Assembly: GCF_019737615.1 (NCBI RefSeq) | Contig: NZ_JAHKKS010000002.1 | Location: forward strand, 62,001 to 126,000 | Source of the DNA: Sphingobium xanthum | GTDB lineage: Bacteria > Pseudomonadota > Alphaproteobacteria > Sphingomonadales > Sphingomonadaceae | Length of the DNA: 64,000 nt | Reading direction: 5' to 3' | Shown: positions 7,837 through 16,794 of the stretch, piece by piece | Layout of the letters: each line of letters opens with the position of its first letter | Position numbering within the stretch: the stretch's first letter is position 1 | Notes under the pieces: model-generated | What the model was told of the DNA's origin: nothing | The model's database searches: none | What the model saw: only the letters and a program-made list of their open reading frames with translations | Program-made: the position numbers and the translations under genes

Positions 7837-8901
7837 ATGTCCCTCATCAAGGGTCGTGGCGCCCAGTCCAACAGCGAATCGTCGCGTTTCAACCTGCCAT
7901 CGCGGGAAGCGGATGGCGATTGGCTGGACTTTCGGCTGGAAGACGAGGATGCGCCGCCGCCGCTGCGGACGCAGATCACCGAGGAGCGCGCCCGGACGAT
8001 CATCACGCGGAACAACTCGCCAGACATCGGCTTTGATCAGTCGATCAACGCCTATCGGGGCTGCGAACACGGTTGCGTCTATTGCTTCGCGCGGCCGACC
8101 CACGCGCGGATGGACCTTTCGCCAGGGCTGGATTTCGAGAGCAAGCTGTTCGTGAAACCGGAAGCCGCGAAGCTGCTGCGCGCGGAGCTGGCAAAACAGC
8201 GCTACTTAGTGAAAACCATTGCGATGGGGACGAACACCGATCCCTATCAGCCGATCGAGGGGCGATGGCGGATCACCCGCGCCTGCATCGAGGTGCTGGC
8301 CGCCTGCAAACATCCGCTGATGATCACGACCAAGTCGGACAGGGTGACGCGCGACATCGATCTGCTGGGGCCGATGGCGGCGGACGGGCTGGTCGCGGTC
8401 GGTCTCTCGGTGACCAGCCTCGACCCTGCGCTTTCCCGCAAGCTGGAACCCCGCGCTCCGCATCCGCACAAACGCATCGCGGCGATCCGGGCGCTCACTG
8501 AGGTCGGCATACCGGTCAATGCATGCATCTCGCCGATCATCCCCGCGATCAACGATCATGAGATCGAGGCGCTGGTCGAGGCCGTGGCCGAGGCGGGCGC
8601 GCGTTCGGTGTCCAGTATTCCGGTACGACTGCCCTACGAGATCGCGCCGCTCTTCCGCGAATGGCTCTCGGAGCACTTCCCGGATCGGGCCGGCAAGGTG
8701 ATGCACCATCTCCAGTCGATCCGCGGCGGGCGCGACAACGACCCCGGCTTCGGCAGCCGCATGCGGGGGGCCGGACCTTATGCCGATCTCATCCGCTTGC
8801 GTTTCGATCGTGCCCGCAAGCGCTACGGGCTCGGCAATGGCCGCATCGCCCTACGCACCGATCTGTTCGTGCCGCCAGGCGATCAGGGTCGACTGTTCTG
8901 A
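7837..8901 (+). CDS. PA0069 family radical SAM protein (SplB-like)
   Basis: 354 residues. The radical SAM cluster motif CEHGCVYC gives C76, C80 and C83, preceded by SINAYRGC and followed by FARPTHARMDLSPGLDFE, a signature of the PA0069/Rv2578c group related to spore photoproduct lyase. It should bind a 4Fe-4S cluster and SAM; the reaction is not established in the family. The ATG at 7837 has no Shine-Dalgarno sequence and the predicted transcription start falls close to it, so the mRNA may be leaderless. The LexA-like box immediately upstream points to a DNA-damage-linked role. Confidence 0.9.
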   Translation: MSLIKGRGAQSNSESSRFNLPSREADGDWLDFRLEDEDAPPPLRTQITEERARTIITRNNSPDIGFDQSINAYRGCEHGCVYCFARPTHARMDLSPGLDFESKLFVKPEAAKLLRAELAKQRYLVKTIAMGTNTDPYQPIEGRWRITRACIEVLAACKHPLMITTKSDRVTRDIDLLGPMAADGLVAVGLSVTSLDPALSRKLEPRAPHPHKRIAAIRALTEVGIPVNACISPIIPAINDHEIEALVEAVAEAGARSVSSIPVRLPYEIAPLFREWLSEHFPDRAGKVMHHLQSIRGGRDNDPGFGSRMRGAGPYADLIRLRFDRARKRYGLGNGRIALRTDLFVPPGDQGRLF

Positions 8902-8921
8902 TCTGCGCCGGGCGTGAAAAA

Positions 8922-8946
8922 GGAGCGGCCCGTGACAGGCCGCTCC
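8922..8946. terminator. bidirectional intrinsic terminator
   Basis: Perfect 9-bp stem GGAGCGGCC (8922-8930)/GGCCGCTCC (8938-8946) with a 7-nt loop, flanked by AAAAA on the left and a T-rich run on the right. It lies between convergent genes and can serve both. Confidence 0.8.
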
Positions 8947-8965
8947 CTTCTCTTTTCGATAGGGA

Positions 8966-9622
8966 TCAGGCGAAGCTGACAGCCGTCTTGCGGCGACGCA
9001 TCGCCGTGCCGACCAGACCGAAGCCCAGGATCATCATCGCCCAGGTCGCCGGCTCGGGGACCGCGCCGCCGACGGCACCATCGAAGATGATCTTGTCGAG
9101 CAGCGGATCATTGTTGCCGAGATTGGTGCTGGAATTGATCGTGAAGCTGATCGTGGTCGATGCCCCGGTCGCTACATAATTGATCGAGGTCGTCGTGAAC
9201 GGCTTCTGGAACACGCCGCTTCCATCGGCCACGATCGTGAACTGTGTCAGCACCGAGCCGATCATTACGTCGAGGATGGTCGTCGCACCGAACGTATTCT
9301 CGCCCGAATAGCCGAACGTCAGGGTATAGGCCTCACCAGCCACGGTCGCGACCGTCTGCTGGATGCCATCGCCGAGCGCCGGCAGCGGCGAACCGAAGCC
9401 ACCGATGTCGTAGTAATATTCGCCGTCATAGGCTGGCGTGTTGAACGCCGAATAAGCGATCACGCCATCCGCATGGCCAATGTTGGTCCAGCCCGGAGGC
9501 GTGGTCGTCTGGCTGGTCGAGGCCTCGAAATCGCCGTTGATCAGAAGATTCGCGGCCGACGCCGGCGCGCTCATCACAAGGGCGCCTGCCGCGACCGCGG
9601 CAAGCAGATGAAGATGCTTCAT
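8966..9622 (-). CDS. PEPxxWA-CTERM sorting domain protein
   Basis: 218 residues. Signal peptide (residues 1-23, ending APASA), then NLLINGDFEAS, an opening common in carbohydrate-binding-like beta-sandwich PEP-CTERM proteins, and a C-terminal sorting tail with VPEPATWAMMILGFGLVGTA followed by MRRRK. The tail is the PEPxxWA variant found in sphingomonads: the PEP motif, a membrane helix and a basic cluster, processed by an exosortase as the protein crosses the inner membrane. The product is probably surface or matrix associated. The ATG has GGGAGA upstream within a 9-base block (TGTGGGAGA) that also precedes the other two PEP-CTERM genes here. Confidence 0.92.
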   Translation of the reverse strand: MKHLHLLAAVAAGALVMSAPASAANLLINGDFEASTSQTTTPPGWTNIGHADGVIAYSAFNTPAYDGEYYYDIGGFGSPLPALGDGIQQTVATVAGEAYTLTFGYSGENTFGATTILDVMIGSVLTQFTIVADGSGVFQKPFTTTSINYVATGASTTISFTINSSTNLGNNDPLLDKIIFDGAVGGAVPEPATWAMMILGFGLVGTAMRRRKTAVSFA

Positions 9623-9889
9623 GAGTTCAGTCTCCCACATGAACTTGAAAAGCAGCCGAGCCGGCTGCCGCAGTCCGCGACCCATGAAGACGCTTTTATC
9701 ACGACCGACGGATCAGCCGCGCAGCGCGATTGACAACTCGTTTACCGTCATTGCGGCGCGGCCTCAATCGAGCGACGGCAAAAGCCGCTCAAGCGTGCGC
9801 AACCATCGACGACATGATGAACGAACGGCAATATGGGCGGACTAAGGCATCCATGCGCCTGTGCACGAAGAAGCAGCGAAGGTGCGCTG

Positions 9890-10975
9890 TCAGGACGCGC
9901 GATTGGGAGCCAGATCCCGCATATTTCCTGTCATCATCGCGCTGGCCCGCTGCGTCGCGGCGCGTGTGTCATTCGCGAGTTTCTTCACTTCGCTGGCCAC
10001 AACGGAAAAGCCGCGGCCCGCCTCGCCTGCGCGCGCCGCCTCGATCGAGGCATTGAGCGCCAGCAAATTCGTCTGCGAAGCGATATCGCCGATGGTCGTT
10101 ACGATCGCGCTGAGCTGGTCCATCGTTTCTTCGAGTGCGCGCTTGCGAGCCTCGAGTTCTGCCTGGAAAGCCAGACCCTCAGCGAGCCGATCCTGCACTT
10201 CCTGTTCCAGCTCGACCCGGCGCGTGATGTCCGTCGCGAACTTGACGACCTTGATCGGCTTGCCGGCCGGATCGAGTACGGGGTTGTAAGTCGCCTGCAA
10301 CCAGATGTCGCGACCGTCCTTCGTCCGTCGCTTGTAGGTTCCGCCGTCATAGTCGCCGCGCCCGAGCTTGCTCCAGAAACGCCGATAATCCTCGCTCGCG
10401 GCATCCTCGGGCGTGCAGAACATGCGGTGATGATGGCCGACGATCTCTTCCAGTCGATAGCCCGCCAGACGCAGGAAATGTTCGTTCGCGCCAAGAATCC
10501 TGCCGTCGAGCGAAAACTCGATCCGGGCCTGGGAGCGGTTCATCGCTTCGGACAAGGCGAGATGCTCGCCACGCGCCAAGGTTTCGCGCGTGACGTCGCG
10601 CGCGATCTTGACGACGCGCTCGACGCGCCCGGCCTCATCTCGCACCGGGCTGTAGGTCGCGTGCAGAAAGACGGGCCGGCCGTCGCGTGCGACACGTGCA
10701 TAGACGCCTTCGTCGAATTCGCCCGACGCGAGCTTTTGCCAGAACCGTGCGTAGTCGGAGGTGCTGAGATGATCGGCCGAGCAGAGCATCCTGTGAGGCT
10801 GGCCCACCAGCTCATCCAGCGCATAGCCGAACGTCTCGACAAACAGGTCGTTGACCCAGATGAGTGTGCCGTCCGGCTGAAATTCAGCGACCAGCTGCGA
10901 CTGGCAAAGCGCTTGCCAGACCGAATCCAATTTTCCAGAAAACGCCACCGGCCACTCCATATTCACGGTTATCAT
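9890..10975 (-). CDS. soluble PAS-PAS methyl-accepting chemotaxis protein
   Basis: 361 residues, no membrane segment. Two related PAS domains (about 20-125 and 140-255), each with a motif like [16 protein letters not shown] / [16 protein letters not shown] and a PAC segment ([20 protein letters not shown] / [20 protein letters not shown]). A short signalling tip follows: [20 protein letters not shown] then [15 protein letters not shown]. It would be a cytoplasmic chemoreceptor sensing redox, oxygen or a small ligand through PAS and signalling to CheA/CheW. The methyl-accepting hairpin is very short, with only about 75 residues after the second PAS. Start at 10975 is tentative; a second in-frame ATG lies at 10960. 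No ribosome-binding site is obvious. Confidence 0.88.
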   Translation of the reverse strand: MITVNMEWPVAFSGKLDSVWQALCQSQLVAEFQPDGTLIWVNDLFVETFGYALDELVGQPHRMLCSADHLSTSDYARFWQKLASGEFDEGVYARVARDGRPVFLHATYSPVRDEAGRVERVVKIARDVTRETLARGEHLALSEAMNRSQARIEFSLDGRILGANEHFLRLAGYRLEEIVGHHHRMFCTPEDAASEDYRRFWSKLGRGDYDGGTYKRRTKDGRDIWLQATYNPVLDPAGKPIKVVKFATDITRRVELEQEVQDRLAEGLAFQAELEARKRALEETMDQLSAIVTTIGDIASQTNLLALNASIEAARAGEAGRGFSVVASEVKKLANDTRAATQRASAMMTGNMRDLAPNRAS

Positions 10976-11069
10976 GGGGCTGCCATGGTAAAAAGCACGC
11001 TAAGGACGTTGCTCCGGACGCAAATTTTACATGTCGCAGGTCAGCGTATCGCGAGCGCGTGCGCCATAG

Positions 11070-14000
11070 TCAGGCAACGACGCGCAGTTGCGGCCCTCCC
11101 GGCCCCATGTCGATGCTCGCAACGCCGGTGATCGTCTCGATCCGCTCGGCCAGTTCGCCATCGATCTGGAAGTCGCTGCCGAGGCGGACCTGCGCCCTGC
11201 CGAGCGGCGTCTTCGTCTCGATCAGCACTTCAGAGCGCCCGCCGCGCCGATCGCCCAGCATAGCGGCGAGCGGCGCGATGGCCTCGGACGCGACGACCTG
11301 AACGACCAGGCGCAGCCGCGCGGCGCTCTGCACGCGCGAAAAAGGCGTGACACCGCGCACGGTGACGCGCGGCGTCTCTTCGCCTGGCTGGCGATCCAGC
11401 TCCACGGTCAGCAGCGCGCACTCGCCCTCTTCATACATCCGCGCCAACGTCTTGCAGCCATCCTCATCGAAGCAGCTTGCCTGAAACTGCCCGCTGCTGT
11501 CCGAGAAGGTCGCCGAGACGAACCGCCCCCCCTTGCGCGTGTCACGCCAGCGAATGTCCTCGACGAGGCCCGCCATGGCAGCACCGCTGCGCTCGCCTGC
11601 GCCGAGGCCGTCCGCCTGACCGCACAGCTCGGCATAGCTGCGCACCCCGCGCTCCTTGCAGAGCTGGCGATAACGATCGACCGGATGCGCCGAGAAATAG
11701 AAACCGAACGCCTCCTTCTCCTGCGCCATGCGCTCGCTGAGCGCCCAGCTGACGTCGATCGGCAGCGGCACATCGGCATGCGCGACCTCGTCGCCACCGA
11801 AAAGGCCACCCTGCCCGCTCTCGCGCGACTCCGCCGCCTTGGCCGCGACCGAGAGGATCGTCTCCGCCGCGGCATGGACGACCGCGCGGTCCAGCCCGAT
11901 ACAATCGAATGCACCGCCGGCCGCGAGGCTCTCAAGCTGCCGGCGATTCAGCAGGCGTGGCTCGATCCGGTCGGCCAGATCGTCAAGATCGCGGAAGCGC
12001 CCGTTCCGGTCGCGCTCCTCGACCAGGGTTTCCATGGCCTTCTCGCCGACGCCCTTGAGCCCACCCAGCGCATAGCGCACCGCCATGCGCGCCGCATCGT
12101 TCGGGTCCGGCTCGACCGAGAAGTCGGCGGCGCTCACATTGATGTCCGGGCCGAGGCACGTCAGGCCCATGCGGCGCATGTCATCGACGAACACGCAGAG
12201 CTTGTCGGTCTGATGGATGTCGAACGCCATCGAGGCGGCGTAGAACTCTGCCGGGTGATGCGCCTTCAGCCACGCCGTCTGATAGGTGAGCAGCGCATAA
12301 GCGGCGGCGTGACTCTTGTTGAAGCCATAGCCGGCGAACTTGTCGATCAAGTCGAACAGCTCATTGGCCTTCTTCTTGTCGATCGCATTGATCTTGCAAC
12401 CCTCGACGAAGGTCGCGCGCTGCGCGTCCATCTCCGCCTTCACCTTCTTGCCCATGGCGCGACGCAGGAGGTCGGCGCCGCCGAGCGAATAGCCGGCGAG
12501 GATCTGCGCGGCCTGCATCACCTGCTCCTGATAGACGAAGATCCCGTAGGTCTCCTTCAATATGCCTTCGAGCAGCGGGTGGGGATATTCGATCTCCTCG
12601 ACGCCGTTCTTGCGACGGCCGAACATAGGGATATTGTCCATCGGGCCGGGGCGATAGAGCGCGCCGAGCGCGATAATGTCCTCGAACACGGTCGGCTTCA
12701 CCGCCGCCAGTGTCTTGCGCATGCCCTCGGATTCCACCTGGAACACGCCGACCGTGTCGCCGCGCTGGAGCAGGGCATAGGTCTTCTCGTCGTCCCAGCT
12801 CAGCGCATCGAGATCGACCGTGACGCCACGCGCGGCCAGCAGCTGGATCGCGCGCTGAAGCACGGACAGCGTCTTGAGGCCGAGAAAGTCGAACTTCACC
12901 AGACCCGCCGTCTCGACATATTTCATGTCGAACTGCGTCACCGGCATATCGGACTTCGGATCGCGATAGAGCGGCACCAGCTCGCTCAGCGGCCGGTCAC
13001 CGATCACCACGCCGGCAGCGTGGGTCGAGCTGTTGCGCGGCAGGCCTTCGAGCATCATCGCCTGATCGACGAGGCGCTTGATCTGCCGGTCCGCCTGATA
13101 TTCGGCCACGAACTCGGCCGAGCCGTTCATGGTTCGGGCGAGCGTCCAGGGATCGGTCGGGTGGTTCGGCACCAGCTTGGCAAGCCGATCGACCTGATTA
13201 TAACCCATCTGGAGAACGCGGCCGGTATCCTTGAGCGCCGCGCGCGCCTTCAGCGTACCGAAGGTGATGATCTGCGCGACATGGTCGTGACCATATTTGT
13301 TCTGCACGTAGCGAATGACCTCGCCGCGCCGCGTTTCGCAGAAGTCGATGTCGAAGTCCGGCATCGAGACGCGCTCGGGATTGAGGAAGCGCTCGAACAG
13401 CAGGCCAAGTTGCAAAGGATCGAGATCGGTGATCGTGAGCGACCAGGCGACCACGGAACCCGCGCCTGAACCACGGCCCGGCCCCACCGGAATATCCTGC
13501 GCTTTCGCCCATTTGATGAAATCGGCAACGATGAGAAAGTAGCCGGGGAAGCCCATCTGGATGATGACGTCGAGCTCGAAATCCAGCCGGGTCACATAAG
13601 GGTCACGCTCAGCCGCATCGACAATGCCGAGCTTGTCGAGCCGTGCGGCAAGGCCGGCATGGGCATCCGCGCGCAATTGCGCTTCCTCGCCAGCCCGATC
13701 GCCGGCAAGGCTCGGCAGGATCGGCTTGCGCTTGGGCGCCATCACCGCGCAGCGCTGCGCCACGACGAGGGTATTGGCAATCGCCTCGGGCAGATCGGCA
13801 AATATCGCCGCCATCTCGTCGGCCGGCTTCATCCAGCTCTGCGGCGAGCTTTTCGGCCGCTCATCGCTATCCACATAGCTGCTGTTGGCAATGCAGAGCA
13901 GCACGTCATGCGCGCCATGAAAATCGCGATCGGCATAGCAGGCGGGGTTGGTCGCGACGATCGGCAGATCGCGCGCATAGGCCAGTTCGATCAGCGTTTC

Positions 14001-14558
14001 CTCGGCGCGCTCCATCACCGGATCGCCGGCACGCGAGAGCTCGATATACAGACGGTCGCCGAACAGGGCCTGCAACCGGTCGAGATAGACGCTAGCCGCC
14101 TCGGGCTGGTCTTCCGCGATCAGACGGGCCAGCGCGCCCTCGCCCGACGCAGTCAGGCAGAGCAGCCCGTCGGAAAAGCGCTCCAGCGCCACGAACTCGA
14201 CATGGGCGTCCGCCGTTTCGGGCCGCTCGACATGGGCCTGGCTCACCAGTGCGCAGAGATTGGTGTAACCGGTCTCGTCCTGCGCGAGCAGCACCAGCCA
14301 GTCGAGCACGATCGATGCATTGTCCGGCCGCCCTGGCCGGGCCACAGCGATTGTCGCACCGATGATCGGCTGCACGCCGGCCTTCGCCGCGGCCTCGGAG
14401 AAGGACATGGCCGCATAAAGCCCATTGCGATCAGTCAGCGCGGCGGCAGGGAAACCGAGATCCCTGGCGCGCGCCGCGAGTTGCTTGGGCGCGATGGCGC
14501 CCTCGAGCAACGTATAGGCCGACAAATTGCGAAGCGGGACATAGGGCGCATGCGGCAT
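11070..14558 (-). CDS. dnaE: DNA polymerase III alpha subunit (DnaE1)
   Basis: 1162 residues, the usual DnaE1 length. Order: PHP domain (LRNLSAYTLLEGAIAPKQLA), polymerase core with VGPGRGSGAGSVVAWSLTI and the catalytic aspartates in MPDFDIDFCETRRGE, finger region with GIFVYQEQVMQAAQILAGYS, tandem helix-hairpin-helix (ALGGLKGVGEKAMETLV), a clamp-binding-like QGGLFG, and an OB-fold C-terminus. It replicates the chromosome with the beta clamp. In the PHP domain the usual metal-binding histidines of the first motif are replaced (NLSAY), so no proofreading is expected from it. The ATG at 14558 is chosen because AAGG lies 8-9 nt upstream; an ATG at 14564 is also possible. Length and the PHP/OB parts argue against the mutagenic DnaE2. 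Confidence 0.95.
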   Translation of the reverse strand: MPHAPYVPLRNLSAYTLLEGAIAPKQLAARARDLGFPAAALTDRNGLYAAMSFSEAAAKAGVQPIIGATIAVARPGRPDNASIVLDWLVLLAQDETGYTNLCALVSQAHVERPETADAHVEFVALERFSDGLLCLTASGEGALARLIAEDQPEAASVYLDRLQALFGDRLYIELSRAGDPVMERAEETLIELAYARDLPIVATNPACYADRDFHGAHDVLLCIANSSYVDSDERPKSSPQSWMKPADEMAAIFADLPEAIANTLVVAQRCAVMAPKRKPILPSLAGDRAGEEAQLRADAHAGLAARLDKLGIVDAAERDPYVTRLDFELDVIIQMGFPGYFLIVADFIKWAKAQDIPVGPGRGSGAGSVVAWSLTITDLDPLQLGLLFERFLNPERVSMPDFDIDFCETRRGEVIRYVQNKYGHDHVAQIITFGTLKARAALKDTGRVLQMGYNQVDRLAKLVPNHPTDPWTLARTMNGSAEFVAEYQADRQIKRLVDQAMMLEGLPRNSSTHAAGVVIGDRPLSELVPLYRDPKSDMPVTQFDMKYVETAGLVKFDFLGLKTLSVLQRAIQLLAARGVTVDLDALSWDDEKTYALLQRGDTVGVFQVESEGMRKTLAAVKPTVFEDIIALGALYRPGPMDNIPMFGRRKNGVEEIEYPHPLLEGILKETYGIFVYQEQVMQAAQILAGYSLGGADLLRRAMGKKVKAEMDAQRATFVEGCKINAIDKKKANELFDLIDKFAGYGFNKSHAAAYALLTYQTAWLKAHHPAEFYAASMAFDIHQTDKLCVFVDDMRRMGLTCLGPDINVSAADFSVEPDPNDAARMAVRYALGGLKGVGEKAMETLVEERDRNGRFRDLDDLADRIEPRLLNRRQLESLAAGGAFDCIGLDRAVVHAAAETILSVAAKAAESRESGQGGLFGGDEVAHADVPLPIDVSWALSERMAQEKEAFGFYFSAHPVDRYRQLCKERGVRSYAELCGQADGLGAGERSGAAMAGLVEDIRWRDTRKGGRFVSATFSDSSGQFQASCFDEDGCKTLARMYEEGECALLTVELDRQPGEETPRVTVRGVTPFSRVQSAARLRLVVQVVASEAIAPLAAMLGDRRGGRSEVLIETKTPLGRAQVRLGSDFQIDGELAERIETITGVASIDMGPGGPQLRVVA

Positions 14559-14720
14559 GGCCATGCCCTTATGTGGTTCCGATCCGAGTCTGCGCAAGCC
14601 GCCCGATCCGCGCGGCCCGACTTGTCCACAGACTTTTGCACCGCGGGCCCGTAACCTTGCCAGTAACGCAATTTCATGGTCCAACTTGCGGCCAGATCAC
14701 CATCTTGGGGGAGTGACAGC

Positions 14721-15884
14721 ATGAACGACGTTACACCCGGCGGCTCGGACAACAATCTTGTCGAGCGGGCCAAGGCCATCATCCTGAAACCCAGGGAGGA
14801 ATGGCCGATCATCGAGCGCGAGACGTTATCGAGCGGCGACCTTTTCACCCGCTACGCCGTGCCGCTCGCCGCGATAGGACCGGTCGCCCAGTTCATCGGC
14901 GGCCAGCTCTTCGGCTATGGCGCGCTCGGCTTCACCTATCGGCCCGGCATCATGGGCGGCCTGTCCATGGCCGTCGTCGGCTACGTGCTCTCGCTGATCG
15001 GCCTCTTCGTCATCAGCTTCGCGGCCAACAAGCTGGCCCCGACGTTCGGCGGTGAGTCCAGTTCGCGCAACGCCTTCAAGCTGGTCTGCTATTCGATGAC
15101 GGCTTCGTGGATTGCCGGGATCTTCGGGCTCATACCCTCACTCAGCTTTCTTGCGATCGTGGGCCTCTACTCCTTCTATCTCTTCTATCTTGGTGCCGGC
15201 CCGCTGATGAAAGTGCCGGCCGAAAAGAGCGTGACCTACACGATTGTCACCGTCGTCTGTGTCCTTCTACTGTATATCGTCATCGGCACGGTGACGGCGA
15301 GGGTCACCGGCCTGTTCGGCGGCATGGCGCTGCAGAGCGGTACGGTCAGCGATTCCGATGGCGGCACCATCACCCTCCCCGGTGGCGGCGCGCTCGACAC
15401 CGGCAAAATCGAACAGGCCGCCAAGGACATCGAGGCGGCGGCGACGGGCAAGGCCGAGACCGTCGCGGCGAGCGATTTGCAGGCGCTGCTGCCGACCAGC
15501 ATCGGCAGCTATCAGCGCACCTCGATCGAGAGCAGCAAGGCCGGCCCCGCCAGCCAGGCGGAGGCGCGCTATGAAGCAGACGGCAAGAGCTTCCGGCTCA
15601 AGGTCGCCGATGTCGCCATCGCCGGCGCGATGGCGGGCATGGCCGGCGTCTTCGGCGTCGAACAGAACAAGGAAGATGCCGACAGCTACGAAAAGACCAC
15701 CACTGTGGACGGCAATCTCGTGCAGGAAAAATGGGACCGATCGTCGAACAGCGGCTCGTTCATGACGATGGTCGGCAAACGCTTCATCGTCGAGGCCGAC
15801 GGTGAGGCAGCGAGCATCGACGAACTGAAGGCTGCGGTCGCGAGCATCGATGCAGGGCGATTGGCACGCCTCGCCGGAGGCTGA
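14721..15884 (+). CDS. Yip1 family membrane protein
   Basis: 387 residues. After a cytosolic start (ERAKAIILKPREEWPIIERE, typical of bacterial Yip1 proteins) there are about five hydrophobic helices between residues 45 and 205 (for example AVVGYVLSLIGLFVISFAAN), then a soluble C-terminal domain of about 170 residues with alternating polar and hydrophobic strands. The bacterial family is uncharacterised; the eukaryotic Yip1 fold acts in membrane traffic. The ATG follows GGGGGAG with an 8-nt gap. It is divergent from dnaE and followed by a strong terminator, so probably monocistronic. Confidence 0.8.
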   Translation: MNDVTPGGSDNNLVERAKAIILKPREEWPIIERETLSSGDLFTRYAVPLAAIGPVAQFIGGQLFGYGALGFTYRPGIMGGLSMAVVGYVLSLIGLFVISFAANKLAPTFGGESSSRNAFKLVCYSMTASWIAGIFGLIPSLSFLAIVGLYSFYLFYLGAGPLMKVPAEKSVTYTIVTVVCVLLLYIVIGTVTARVTGLFGGMALQSGTVSDSDGGTITLPGGGALDTGKIEQAAKDIEAAATGKAETVAASDLQALLPTSIGSYQRTSIESSKAGPASQAEARYEADGKSFRLKVADVAIAGAMAGMAGVFGVEQNKEDADSYEKTTTVDGNLVQEKWDRSSNSGSFMTMVGKRFIVEADGEAASIDELKAAVASIDAGRLARLAGG

Positions 15885-15903
15885 CAGGGGCCGACAGGCG
15901 AGG

Positions 15904-15930
15904 AAGGGCGCGCGCCGTGCGCCCTTTTGC
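15904..15930 (+). terminator. intrinsic terminator after Yip1 gene
   Basis: AAGGGCGC (15904-15911) pairs with GCGCCCTT (15919-15926) around a 7-nt loop, and the 3' arm runs into TTTT. It lies 20 bp after the stop codon. Confidence 0.8.
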
Positions 15931-16000
15931 CACTCCGATGTGAGAGGCCCAGCGGTCGCCACGCTTCGACACCCGGCATCGCGCCTGATCGCCAAAAGAA

Positions 16001-16028
16001 AGGCCCGCCGGATCGCTCCGACGGGCCT
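16001..16028 (-). terminator. intrinsic terminator of second PEP-CTERM gene
   Basis: AGGCCCGCCGGA (16001-16012) pairs with TCCGACGGGCCT (16017-16028) with one mismatch and a 4-nt loop. On the minus strand the hairpin is followed by TTTCTTTT. It sits 27 bp beyond the stop codon at 16056. Confidence 0.75.
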
Positions 16029-16055
16029 CTGTCTTCCCACTATGTCGCGTATGAA

Positions 16056-16625
16056 TCAGGCCGCGACGACGGCCTTGGACTTGCGCGTGCGCAGCGCGCC
16101 GCCGACCATGGCGATGCCGGCAACCATCATGGCCCATGTCGTCGGCTCGGGAACCGCGCCACCGGCACCGTTGATGTCGAGCGACACAACGGTGTTGGCG
16201 TCGAAGCTGAGGCCCTGCCAGTTGACCGTGATGCTGTCAGCCGTCCAGCTGACGTTCGCCGCGCTGAAGCCGGCCATATTGGTCGCGCCGTTGATCGTCA
16301 CGCTGGTGAAAGCGCCGATCGTGTTGAACACGTCGGTGATCACCCAGCCGTTGAACGCCGCACCATTCCACGACGTACTCGTGGTGAAGTCCACGAAGAT
16401 GTTGGTGTCGGAAATGTCGATCGTGCCGGTGCTGTCAGCAATGTTGCTGACCTCGATGCCCGCACCAACGACCTTGTTGCCGTTATCAGCAAAGCCATAG
16501 GGCGAACCGCTGTCCGGATAATAATATTGATAGTTGATCGTGGCGCCATCGAGCAGAACCGCATTGGCATTGCCGGAAAGCGTCGCGGCAGCAGCGGCTG
16601 CAAGGACGACAAACGACTTCTTCAT
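16056..16625 (-). CDS. PEPxxWA-CTERM sorting domain protein
   Basis: 189 residues. Signal peptide MKKSFVVLAAAAAATLSGNA, cut near NANA. The mature part is rich in Asn, Thr, Ser and Gly and predicted all-beta, with no known enzymatic motif. The C-terminus has VPEPTTWAMMVAGIAMVGGA followed by RTRKSK, the sphingomonad PEPxxWA exosortase tail. The start has GGGAGAG about 5 nt upstream, again inside TGTGGGAGA. A terminator follows at 16001-16028, so it is a single-gene unit. Function beyond surface targeting is unknown. Confidence 0.9.
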   Translation of the reverse strand: MKKSFVVLAAAAAATLSGNANAVLLDGATINYQYYYPDSGSPYGFADNGNKVVGAGIEVSNIADSTGTIDISDTNIFVDFTTSTSWNGAAFNGWVITDVFNTIGAFTSVTINGATNMAGFSAANVSWTADSITVNWQGLSFDANTVVSLDINGAGGAVPEPTTWAMMVAGIAMVGGALRTRKSKAVVAA

Positions 16626-16794
16626 AAATCTCTCCCACAGAGAATGTGATGACTGCCCGGAACGCCCACGCAGCCGGATGGTTGCGACTCTGTTCATTCT
16701 GATTAACGATCGCTTACACGCTGCGTGCATCCCGCGCAATTTAATCGCGGTGACACTGTCCAATCCTCGCACATTGCCCTCGTCTCGTCGCAAT

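Noticed and set aside
9814-9824. GAACGAAC near the chemoreceptor gene as a LexA site
   Set aside because: The two GAAC units are adjacent; the operator needs seven bases between them.
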